This document shows, one piece after another, positions 7,337 to 12,933 of a DNA stretch of 15,427 nucleotides. The first letter of the stretch is position 1; every line of letters begins with the position of its first letter. A model generated the notes under the pieces. The model searched no databases, was not told the DNA's origin, and saw nothing but the letters and a program-made list of their open reading frames with translations. This DNA is from an uncultured bacterium (GTDB lineage: Bacteria > Actinomycetota > Coriobacteriia > Coriobacteriales > Coriobacteriaceae). A program made the translations under genes and the position numbers. Location: NCBI GenBank assembly GCA_905215815.1, contig CAJMRN010000047.1:1-15427 (forward strand), read 5' to 3'.

Positions 7337-8371
7337 ATGGGTAAAACGGTTCTTACCTTCGGCGAGATCATGATGAGGCTCTCGCCCAAAGACCATCTGC
7401 GCATTGAGCAGGCGACCGAGTTTGATGTCCGCTACGGCGGCGCCGAGGCCAACACCGCGCTTTCCCTGGCCTACCAGGGCGACAAGGCCGCTTACGTCTC
7501 CGTTGTCCCGGCCAACCGTCTGGGCGAGTGCGCTCTGCGCTCGCTGAAGGCCTACGGCGTCAACACCACGCGCGTCGTGCGTCAGGGCGACCGTCTTGGC
7601 TGCTATGTGTTTGAGGTCGGCGCCTCGCAGCGCGGCAACGGCTGCGTCTACGACCGCAAGTTCTCTGCCATCAACATGGCCAAGCGCGACGTCTTTGACT
7701 GGGACGAGATCCTCAAGGGCATCGATGTCTTCTATTTCTCCGGCGTGACCCCCGCCGTCTCCGATGAGATGGCCGCCGCCTGCAAGGAGGCGCTCGCCGC
7801 CTGCCGCGCCAAGGGCATCACCACCGTGTGCGACGTGAACTATCGCGGCAAGATGTGGTCGCCCGAGAAGTCGCAGGTCACCATGAAGGAACTCCTGCCG
7901 CTCGTCGATATCTGCATCGCCAACGACGAGGATGCGCCTGCCGGCCTCGGCATGACCTGCGTCTCTGGTTCCCTTGCCCACGGCATCGAGGAGCGCGACA
8001 CCTATGTCGAGATGGCCCGTCAGATCTGCGCCAAGTACGGCTGCAAAAAGGTCGCTTCGGTCGTTCGCAACATCTCCTGCGTCGAACGCTCCGTCTGGAT
8101 GGGCATGCTCTTTGACGCCGAAAGCGGTGAGCACTGGTTCTCCCCTGCTCACGACGTACACGTGCTCGAGGGCGTTGCCGCCGGCGACGCTTTCAACGCC
8201 GGCCTCGTCCATGCCCTCATCAACGACTTTGACCCGCAGGACGCCGTCAACTACGCAATTGCAGCCTCGATCCTCAAACTCACCATCAAGGGCGATTCCA
8301 ACCTGGTGACCGCCGACGAGATCGCCGCTGTGGCCAACGCCGCCGACGGTGGCACCCGCGTCGCCCGTTAA
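7337..8371 (+). CDS. kdgK: 2-keto-3-deoxygluconate (KDG) kinase, PfkB family
   Basis: Phosphorylates KDG to 2-keto-3-deoxy-6-phosphogluconate with ATP in the cytoplasm; 344 residues, normal for the family. PfkB signatures are GGAEANTA (34-41) and GVAAGDAFNAG (279-289), with the catalytic base at D284. DVNYRGKMW (167-174) is typical of KDG kinases. The frame is open upstream to 7250, but AAGGAG precedes only the ATG at 7337, and 7250 lies inside the leader hairpin. eda follows on the same strand after 254 nt that hold element Y. It is expressed from the operator-bearing promoter at 7167-7193 and probably repressed by the divergent LacI protein. An assignment to another sugar kinase of the family is possible but unlikely next to eda. 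Confidence 0.92.
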   Translation: MGKTVLTFGEIMMRLSPKDHLRIEQATEFDVRYGGAEANTALSLAYQGDKAAYVSVVPANRLGECALRSLKAYGVNTTRVVRQGDRLGCYVFEVGASQRGNGCVYDRKFSAINMAKRDVFDWDEILKGIDVFYFSGVTPAVSDEMAAACKEALAACRAKGITTVCDVNYRGKMWSPEKSQVTMKELLPLVDICIANDEDAPAGLGMTCVSGSLAHGIEERDTYVEMARQICAKYGCKKVASVVRNISCVERSVWMGMLFDAESGEHWFSPAHDVHVLEGVAAGDAFNAGLVHALINDFDPQDAVNYAIAASILKLTIKGDSNLVTADEIAAVANAADGGTRVAR

Positions 8372-8386
8372 TTCGTTCCCCATTCC

Positions 8387-8426
8387 GCGGGCCGCAGCTT
8401 TCCAATCCCATACCCCTGCGGCCCGC
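8387..8426 (+). other. Hairpin after kdgK
   Basis: A perfect 11-bp stem (GCGGGCCGCAG 8387-8397 with CTGCGGCCCGC 8416-8426) lies 15 nt past the kdgK stop. No T-tract follows, so it is a weak candidate for termination. Its loop contains CCAATCCCATACC, close to the CCAGTCCCATTCC loop of element Y 20 nt downstream, so it may be a partial copy of that element's first stem, or a 3' stabiliser of the kdgK message. Confidence 0.5.
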
Positions 8427-8445
8427 TCCCCGATTCCTCCGGTCG

Positions 8446-8575
8446 GGCAAAACCACCAGTCCCATTCCGGTTTTGCCTGGCATTCCCTACATGACTGGTC
8501 GAGCAGCCGGTTTTGGAATTGCTTGAACCCCAAGCAGTGCCTCCGATAACCAATCCAAAATCGGCTCCTGACCAG
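8446..8575 (+). ncRNA. Element Y, copy 1: structured leader of eda, riboswitch-like
   Basis: Stem P1 (8446-8454 with 8469-8477, 9 bp) carries a 14-nt loop with CAGTCCCATTCC. ACTGGT (8494-8499) can pair with ACCAGT in that loop as a pseudoknot. The overlapping CTGGTC (8495-8500) can instead pair with GACCAG (8570-8575). Inside lies a 13-bp stem P3 (8505-8517 with 8554-8566, one G-T). Within P3 are a small stem P4 (8520-8525 with 8531-8536) and the conserved AGCAGTGCCTCCGATAACC (8533-8551). The eda ATG is 50 nt further. A second copy at 12776-12906 keeps loop, 19-mer and pairings with different stem bases. The family is not recognised. Confidence 0.75.
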
Positions 8576-8625
8576 CATATTTGGCAATCACGCGCCCATG
8601 CGCGCCATACATCGAAAGGAACATC

Positions 8626-9267
8626 ATGTTCGATCAGTTCTACACCACGCTTGAGTCCCTGGGCATCGTGCCGGTCGTCGTGCTCGACAAGGTCGAGGAC
8701 GCCGCCCCGCTCGCCCACGCCCTTATGGCAGCTGGCATGAAGTCCGCCGAGGTCACCTTCCGCACCGCCTGCGCCGCCGAGTGCATCGCCGCTATGGCCG
8801 AGGCCGAGCCCGAGATGTGCGTTGGCGCCGGCACCGTCCTGACCGTCGAGCAGGTTGAGCAGGCTCGCGCCGCCGGTGCCAAGTTCATCGTCTCCCCGGG
8901 TTACAACGAGGACGTCGTGAAGCACTGCATCGACATTGACCTGCCCGTGCTGCCCGGCACCGTGACCCCCTCCGAGGTCACCGCGGCCGAGAACCTGGGC
9001 CTCAAGGTCACCAAGTTCTTCCCCGCGTCCCAGTATGGCGGCCTGAACACCATCAAGGCCCTCGCCGCTCCGTTTGTCGGCCACCGCTTTATGCCCACCG
9101 GCGGCGTGAGCACCGCCAACGTCGAGGAGTACCTGAGCTCCTCCGCCATCATCGCCTGCGGTGGCACCTGGATGGTCAAGCCGGCCCTGTTTGCCGACGG
9201 CGACTTCTCCAAGGTCGAGCAGATCGCCCGCGAGGCCATGGACGTCGTCAAGAAGGTCCGCGGCTAG
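8626..9267 (+). CDS. eda: KDPG/KHG aldolase
   Basis: Class I aldolase splitting 2-keto-3-deoxy-6-phosphogluconate into pyruvate and glyceraldehyde-3-phosphate, the last step of KDG and Entner-Doudoroff catabolism; 213 residues, the usual size. Key residues are visible: E42 and R46 in EVTFRT, GAGTVL (68-72), the Schiff-base K130 in KFFPA, and PTGGV in the phosphate loop. These correspond to E45, R49 and K133 of the E. coli enzyme. AAAGGA lies 6 nt before the chosen ATG; the frame extends to 8581 but that start has no ribosome site. It follows kdgK with element Y between, so it can be tuned separately from kdgK even if co-transcribed. A strong terminator follows. Confidence 0.95.
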   Translation: MFDQFYTTLESLGIVPVVVLDKVEDAAPLAHALMAAGMKSAEVTFRTACAAECIAAMAEAEPEMCVGAGTVLTVEQVEQARAAGAKFIVSPGYNEDVVKHCIDIDLPVLPGTVTPSEVTAAENLGLKVTKFFPASQYGGLNTIKALAAPFVGHRFMPTGGVSTANVEEYLSSSAIIACGGTWMVKPALFADGDFSKVEQIAREAMDVVKKVRG

Positions 9268-9284
9268 GTTTAGCTCTCTATCGT

Positions 9285-9322
9285 GAAAGGGGGCGTGCCC
9301 TAGACCTCGCCCCCTTTCTTTT
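9285..9322 (+). terminator. Rho-independent terminator of kdgK-eda
   Basis: An 11-bp perfect stem (GAAAGGGGGCG 9285-9295 with CGCCCCCTTTC 9308-9318, 12-nt loop) followed by TTTT, 17 nt after the eda stop. Confidence 0.92.
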
Positions 9323-9423
9323 AAAGCGGCTCGGAAGCGCGCCGTTTCCGTCACGGACAAGAACCGAAAACGTCTTGTATGCTGATAGAACGTGACGGAA
9401 GCGACACGCCCCCGAGCCGCTTT
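9323..9423 (-). repeat. 101-nt nested inverted repeat, possible minus-strand structured RNA
   Basis: The outer arms AAAGCGGCTCGG (9323-9334) and its complement (9412-9423) pair perfectly, as do the inner arms TTCCGTCACG (9346-9355) and CGTGACGGAA (9391-9400). ACAAGA (9357-9362) pairs with TCTTGT (9373-9378) at the tip. The 11-nt segments between outer and inner arms are equal in length. Four of their five mismatches become G-U pairs if the RNA is read from the minus strand, giving an almost continuous 33-bp stem. There is no T-tract on either side and no coding capacity. Confidence 0.6.
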
Positions 9424-9485
9424 GCCTACTCGGCTGACAACCGCGCCCAGTTGAGCCACATCGACAAAAACCGAGCCATCAAAAC

Positions 9486-9557
9486 AGCTGCGGCGCCGTC
9501 TGGAGGAATGGACCCTTGCTTCCGGTCTTTTCCTCCAAGCGGCGCCGCAGCTTTTTT
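9486..9557. terminator. Long, probably bidirectional terminator between eda and gntR
   Basis: A 13-bp stem (AGCTGCGGCGCCG 9486-9498 with 9540-9552) continues through an 8-bp inner stem (TGGAGGAA 9501-9508 with 9530-9537) and GACC/GGTC near the tip. T6 (9552-9557) follows on the plus strand, and TGTTTTG on the minus strand. It sits between the ends of the convergent eda and gntR genes. Confidence 0.8.
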
Positions 9558-9578
9558 GTGCCCCGATAGTACCCCGGC

Positions 9579-9645
9579 AGTTGCGGTGAGATACGGACTG
9601 TTTACACCATCAGAGCCGCAAAACAATCCCTATTTCACCGCAACT
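9579..9645. repeat. Palindromic repeat, family member 1
   Basis: Imperfect 25-bp arms (9579-9603 and 9621-9645) begin with AGTTGCGGTGA and end with TGTTT; three positions differ. The arms resemble those of the repeat at 10416-10502 (AGTTGCGGTG-R-ATAG...CTGTT). It lies 15 nt past the gntR stop, so it may also form the 3' end of that message. Confidence 0.65.
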
Positions 9646-9660
9646 AATGAAGGGGACGAG

Positions 9661-10353
9661 TTAGATGGCCGAGTCTTTGGACAGCTCAAAATAGTCGGGA
9701 TGCAAGGCGATAACCGGACCTTGCTCTTCGGGCATCAGGTACAGGTGCGTCTCTGCTAGATAGCTCGCCGCGTCGGTATCGCCCCTCTTAATGGCCTCGA
9801 GAATCCGGCGATGCTGCCGACGAATCGGCTCCCAATCAAGGTCCTGAGATACCGCGCGCAGCCAGTTATACCGCTCAAAATGCGTATTGATGCTCCTCAT
9901 CCAATCCCACAACATATGGCGGCCGGCAATCTCAAAACACGTCTCATGGAACAGGTTGTCCAGGTCAAAGAAACGACGCGTTTCGCTATGGTCGAGCGAC
10001 TCGGACTCGGCAAGAATCTGCTCGAGCCGACACTTCTGCTCGGGTGTGGCGGCAGAGCAGCATTTAATGAGCACGCTTCTCTCGAGTTTCTCACGCAAGA
10101 AACAGGCGTTCTCGGCGCGCTCCATGCTGATTTTTGAGACATAGGTGCCGCTTTTGGGACGCGTTTCCACCAGCTCCTGCTCACGCAGGCGCACAAAGGA
10201 CTCGCGAATGGGCGTGCGTCCGATTCCCGTCTCCTTTTCCAGACCAATCGCCGAAAGGCGCGTGCCGGGCTTGAGCTCGGCATAGATGATCTTAGAGCGC
10301 AATGCGTTGTATGCCTGGTCTTGCAGGCTCTGATAATGCTGGTGCTGTTCCAT
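9661..10353 (-). CDS. GntR-family transcriptional regulator with FCD domain
   Basis: Metabolite-responsive DNA-binding protein of the FadR subfamily, 230 residues. The N-terminal winged helix (about 8-75) includes ELKPGTRLSAIGLEKETGIGRTPIRE and the wing RPKSGTYVS. The all-helical FCD effector domain (about 80-215) has the metal-site pattern DLDNLFHETCF and QHRRILEAIKRGD. Ligands of this subfamily are typically carboxylates and sugar acids. The start at 10353 is chosen for GAGGG just upstream; the frame is open to 10467 but that stretch runs through a long palindrome. It lies downstream of the GntP permease on the same strand, separated by a strong terminator, so it has its own promoter. Control of the permease is a reasonable inference. 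Confidence 0.88.
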   Translation of the reverse strand: MEQHQHYQSLQDQAYNALRSKIIYAELKPGTRLSAIGLEKETGIGRTPIRESFVRLREQELVETRPKSGTYVSKISMERAENACFLREKLERSVLIKCCSAATPEQKCRLEQILAESESLDHSETRRFFDLDNLFHETCFEIAGRHMLWDWMRSINTHFERYNWLRAVSQDLDWEPIRRQHRRILEAIKRGDTDAASYLAETHLYLMPEEQGPVIALHPDYFELSKDSAI

Positions 10354-10392
10354 AAAGCCCTCGGATGAAGCCTCGGTTAATCGAATACCACC

Positions 10393-10409
10393 ATGCAATA
10401 CTATCGCAT
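10393..10409. promoter_or_regulatory. Candidate autoregulatory operator of the GntR regulator
   Basis: The 17-bp imperfect palindrome ATGCAATACTATCGCAT, with one mismatched arm pair around a single central base, lies 40 bp upstream of the regulator's ATG. This is the usual place and size of a FadR-type site. No second copy is seen near gntP. Confidence 0.35.
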
Positions 10410-10415
10410 CCCCCG

Positions 10416-10502
10416 CCCCCTCATAAGTTGCGGTGGAATAGTTCCTGTTCAAAGCCTTCAGCAGCAAAAACAGGAACTATTCCACCGCAACTTATGGGGG
10501 GG
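10416..10502. repeat. Long perfect palindromic repeat, family member 2
   Basis: Arms 10422-10449 and 10469-10496 are a perfect 28-bp inverted repeat around a 19-nt spacer. Flanking C5 (10416-10420) and the G run (to 10502) extend pairing to about 34 bp. The core AGTTGCGGTGGAATAG is shared in part with 9579-9645. It carries no gene and no T-tract, and looks like a non-autonomous palindromic element. Confidence 0.75.
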
Positions 10503-10527
10503 GACGGGTGCGACATGCCGTTGGTAT

Positions 10528-10574
10528 AAAAAGCAAAGGCCCGCGGACAGTTTGATAGGCAACTGTCCGCGGGC
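10528..10574 (-). terminator. Rho-independent terminator of the HIT-gntP unit
   Basis: A perfect 14-bp stem (GCCCGCGGACAGTT 10539-10552 with 10561-10574, 8-nt loop) lies 36 nt after the permease stop. On the minus strand it is followed by TTTGCTTTTT. Confidence 0.92.
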
Positions 10575-10610
10575 TTGCGGTGAGACACGCTTGTCTTATG
10601 CGTTTCTCGC

Positions 10611-11945
10611 CTAGATAAACAGGTTCAGGATTAGAACCATGATGAGGCCGACAACGGAGTTGACGAGCTCCAACAGGCCCCATGTCTTATAGGTATCCTT
10701 CATCGACAGGCCAAACGACTGCTGGAACAGCAGGTAGCCGCCGTCATACATAGGCGTGATGGTATTGGATGCGCAGGCGCAGACCAGTACTGCAAGCACC
10801 GGGTTGATGCCAAACTGCGTAACCATAGGTGCCACGACGCCGACGGCGGTGATGGCCGAGACGGTGCCCTGGCCGGTGAGCAGGCGCAGGACCACCGTGA
10901 TCACCCAAGCCAAAATCAGCGGCGACACCGGCATGAGGCTCACCATGTCGGCAAGCGTCGCGCCAACGCCAGAAGTAATGATGACCTGCTTCATGATGCC
11001 GCCGGCACCGATAACGAGCAGCACGTTCGCGACGCCCTTGATAGCATCGGACATAGAGCTAGAGATCTCTCCGCCATCCATGCCGCGCGTATAACCATAC
11101 GCAACCATGGCAAGAATCATCGTGATGAGCATAGTGATATCTGCGCTACCGATGCAGCTGGCAAGATCGTATGCAAAGCAACCCTCGCCCACCGTGTTCT
11201 TGATAATCGAAGCCCCAATCATGATGATTGCCGGGAACAGCGGCACCAGAATGGAAAGCCAGAACGGCGGAAGCTCGTCCGCGGGCCTGCGCTCCGCCGG
11301 CTTCATAACATTGCCAAGCGGCATGTCATCGAGACCGGGGATGAAATGGCACAGCAAAAGACCAGAGCAGATAAGTGTCGGAATCGTGACGATCAGACCA
11401 AAGATGTAGACCGGCGGAACCTCGGCACCAAAGGCACTCACCAGCGCCATAGGACCAGGCTGCGGCGGAAAAAGAGAATGGCCCATCGTGGTACCAGAAA
11501 CAGCTGGGATAATCAGGCGCATATAGGGGATGTCGGCCTCTTTGGCGATGCTGATAACGAGCGGCGTAACGATAAGGAACGCCACCTCGTAGAACATGCT
11601 CATACCAAAGATAACGCCGATGATCAGAAGCGCAACAGGCAGCAGCTTAATACCGAGCTTGTCAACGATAGTGTCGGCAATCTGCTGCGAGGCACCCGAA
11701 TCGGTCATCAGTTTTCCGATGGCTGCGCCAAAGATAATGATCAGCGCAAGCGACTTAAGCGTTCCGCCCAGTCCATCTTCCATGGTGGTGACAAGGTCGC
11801 CCACAGAGATGCCGTCGGCAAGGGCGATAAAAATGGCGGAAAGAATAAGCGCAATGATGCTGTTGATTTTAAACTTAACGATCATGGCGACCAGCAGGAC
11901 TACGCCCACCAGCACCCAAAGGAGCGAAACAACTCCTGCATTCAT
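10611..11945 (-). CDS. GntP-family sugar-acid permease
   Basis: Inner-membrane proton symporter of the gluconate permease family, 444 residues, hydrophobic throughout with about 12-14 membrane segments. Recognisable stretches are the N-terminal LLWVLVGVVLLVAMIVKFKI, the FGMSMFYEVAFLIVTPLV segment, GTTMGHSLFPPQPGPMALV and the C-terminal CACASNTITPMYDGGYLLF. All are typical of GntP, GntT and IdnT relatives. AAGGAG lies 7 nt before the chosen ATG. It is preceded by the HIT gene with a 66-nt gap and no terminator, so both probably read from the operator-bearing promoter near 12560. Gluconate, KDG or a related aldonate is the likely substrate given the shared operator with kdgK-eda. The exact substrate cannot be read from sequence. 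Confidence 0.93.
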   Translation of the reverse strand: MNAGVVSLLWVLVGVVLLVAMIVKFKINSIIALILSAIFIALADGISVGDLVTTMEDGLGGTLKSLALIIIFGAAIGKLMTDSGASQQIADTIVDKLGIKLLPVALLIIGVIFGMSMFYEVAFLIVTPLVISIAKEADIPYMRLIIPAVSGTTMGHSLFPPQPGPMALVSAFGAEVPPVYIFGLIVTIPTLICSGLLLCHFIPGLDDMPLGNVMKPAERRPADELPPFWLSILVPLFPAIIMIGASIIKNTVGEGCFAYDLASCIGSADITMLITMILAMVAYGYTRGMDGGEISSSMSDAIKGVANVLLVIGAGGIMKQVIITSGVGATLADMVSLMPVSPLILAWVITVVLRLLTGQGTVSAITAVGVVAPMVTQFGINPVLAVLVCACASNTITPMYDGGYLLFQQSFGLSMKDTYKTWGLLELVNSVVGLIMVLILNLFI

Positions 11946-12011
11946 AGATAAGCTCCTTTTAACTGGCAATGAAGCCAAGTGCTTCTATTCGAAATAGCCG
12001 CTTTTACTCGC

Positions 12012-12446
12012 TTACAGGTTGGCGACAATTGCCTGGGCGATCTCGTCGTACTGAGCCGACTCGAGCGTGACGCGACCGGGGTTCATGGCAAACACGTCGC
12101 CAAACTCAAACGGGTCGTCCTTGTACTTGGGGACGATATGCACGTGCAGGTGATGCATGGTGTCGCCGTAGGCACCAAAGTTAATCTTGTCGGGATTGAA
12201 CGCCTTGTGCAGCGCTGCCGCGACGTGGCGGACATCGGCCATAAAGGCGGCGGCGTCTTCCTCGGACATGCAGGAGATGTCATCGACGTGCTGCTTGGAG
12301 GCCACGATTACGCGGCCCTTATGACTCTGCTCCTTAAACAAGATGAGCTTGCTGGCAGGCAGGTCAAGCATGGGGATGCCAAAGGCATCGACGAGCGTGT
12401 TGTCGGTCCCGCACATGCAGTACGAGCAATCGGTATGCTGTTCCAT
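12012..12446 (-). CDS. HIT-family (histidine triad) nucleotide-binding protein
   Basis: Small cytoplasmic nucleotide hydrolase or transferase of 144 residues. The histidine triad is visible as H99-L-H101-V-H103 followed by IVP. The N-terminus has a cysteine cluster (CSYCMC, 7-12), as in zinc-binding HIT proteins. GAAAGGA precedes the chosen ATG at 12446. The frame is open to 12623, but that part runs through the operator and leader hairpins. The gene is first in a unit with the GntP permease. Why a HIT protein travels with a sugar-acid importer is unclear; no substrate can be assigned. Family assignment is firm. Confidence 0.93.
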   Translation of the reverse strand: MEQHTDCSYCMCGTDNTLVDAFGIPMLDLPASKLILFKEQSHKGRVIVASKQHVDDISCMSEEDAAAFMADVRHVAAALHKAFNPDKINFGAYGDTMHHLHVHIVPKYKDDPFEFGDVFAMNPGRVTLESAQYDEIAQAIVANL

Positions 12447-12476
12447 GGTGATCCTTTCAATCTGGACAATGATGAA

Positions 12477-12514
12477 TGCCGCTTTTGCGGCAGGTGTAAC
12501 CCCTCGTTTACACC
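12477..12514 (-). other. Two tandem hairpins in the HIT-gntP leader
   Basis: TGCCGC-TTTT-GCGGCA (12477-12492) and GGTGTAA with TTACACC (12493-12499 and 12508-12514) are adjacent perfect hairpins 31-68 nt upstream of the HIT ATG. No T-tract follows, so they may stabilise the message or hold a regulatory site. Confidence 0.45.
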
Positions 12515-12543
12515 ACCAGATAATGGACAGATACAACGCATGC

Positions 12544-12577
12544 GTAGTCGATACGAAATCGGTTTCGTATCGACTAC
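12544..12577 (-). promoter_or_regulatory. 34-bp palindrome holding the LacI-type operator of HIT-gntP
   Basis: Perfect 15-bp arms (12544-12558 and 12563-12577) surround a TCGG centre. The core 12553-12568 is the exact reverse complement of the kdgK operator. A minus-strand promoter fits here: TTGGCT (12589-12594) and GATACG (12566-12571) are 17 nt apart, so the -10 overlaps the operator. The flanking symmetry beyond the 16-mer is not seen at the other two sites. Confidence 0.75.
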
Positions 12578-12611
12578 CGCCATGATACAGCCAACGAGTT
12601 GTTACGATTAG

Positions 12612-12623
12612 GTGAACGTTCAC
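12612..12623. promoter_or_regulatory. Perfect 12-bp palindrome between divergent promoters
   Basis: GTGAACGTTCAC lies between the HIT-gntP and yczE promoters, upstream of both -35 boxes, in an otherwise T-rich stretch. This is the position expected of an activator site. The binding protein is unknown. Confidence 0.35.
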
Positions 12624-12641
12624 TTTTTATTGTTTTTCTCT

Positions 12642-12668
12642 TTGCAAATAGAATCCCGTGCGTATACT
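12642..12668 (+). promoter_or_regulatory. Promoter of yczE
   Basis: TTGCAA (12642-12647), 15 nt, TATACT (12663-12668). The layout is identical to the kdgK promoter, including the operator starting 9-10 nt after the -10. Confidence 0.65.
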
Positions 12669-12677
12669 AAGGCTCAA

Positions 12678-12693
12678 ACGAAACCGATTTCGT
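12678..12693. promoter_or_regulatory. LacI-type (KdgR) operator of yczE
   Basis: An exact copy of the kdgK 16-mer ACGAAACCGATTTCGT, placed over the expected transcription start and followed 3 nt later by element X. The tandem second half seen at kdgK is absent. Confidence 0.8.
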
Positions 12694-12696
12694 CGA

Positions 12697-12754
12697 GCGT
12701 GAGCAATAGGATGCTAAGACGCACCCTACCATCTTGGCATCCTATTGCCCACGC
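12697..12754 (+). ncRNA. Element X, copy 2: leader hairpin of yczE
   Basis: The 18-bp stem (12697-12714 with 12737-12754, GCGTGAGCAATAGGATGC) has a single A-C mismatch and a 22-nt loop. The loop matches copy 1 at 18 of 22 positions, including AAGA, ACCCTACC and TCTTG. Six stem pairs (positions 5, 10, 11, 12, 13 and 15) differ from copy 1 with both partners changed. It is followed directly by element Y. Confidence 0.75.
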
Positions 12755-12775
12755 AATGTCATTTGCTTTCCTCCC

Positions 12776-12906
12776 GTCTCGCTGGCCCTTCAGTCCCATT
12801 CCGGCACAGCGAGACACTTCCTAGACAACTGACCGTGGGGCCGGCTTTTCTGCTTTAACAGCAGTGCCTCCGATAACCCTCTTTTGCCGGTCCGGGTCAG
12901 TTTTTT
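12776..12906 (+). ncRNA. Element Y, copy 2: structured leader of yczE with terminator-like end
   Basis: P1 is 12776-12787 with 12803-12815 (A12806 bulged), loop CAGTCCCATTCC at 12791-12802. TCAGT (12790-12794) can pair with ACTGA (12828-12832). The overlapping CTGACC (12829-12834) can pair with GGTCAG (12895-12900), which is followed by T6 (12901-12906). P3 is 12838-12845 with 12886-12893; P4 is CTGCT/AGCAG (12850-12854 with 12860-12864). The 19-mer AGCAGTGCCTCCGATAACC is at 12860-12878. The yczE ATG is 27 nt after the T run, so the downstream pairing would form a terminator and the loop pairing an antiterminator. Confidence 0.75.
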
Positions 12907-12933
12907 CACACAACCGAAAGGACGGGTAGCAAC

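Noticed and set aside
8446..8575. Element Y as a cobalamin riboswitch, because its reverse complement contains GGCACTG and TAGGGAA.
   Set aside because: The motifs are in the wrong order for the cobalamin aptamer and would lie on the strand opposite to eda; the plus-strand fold explains the conservation better.
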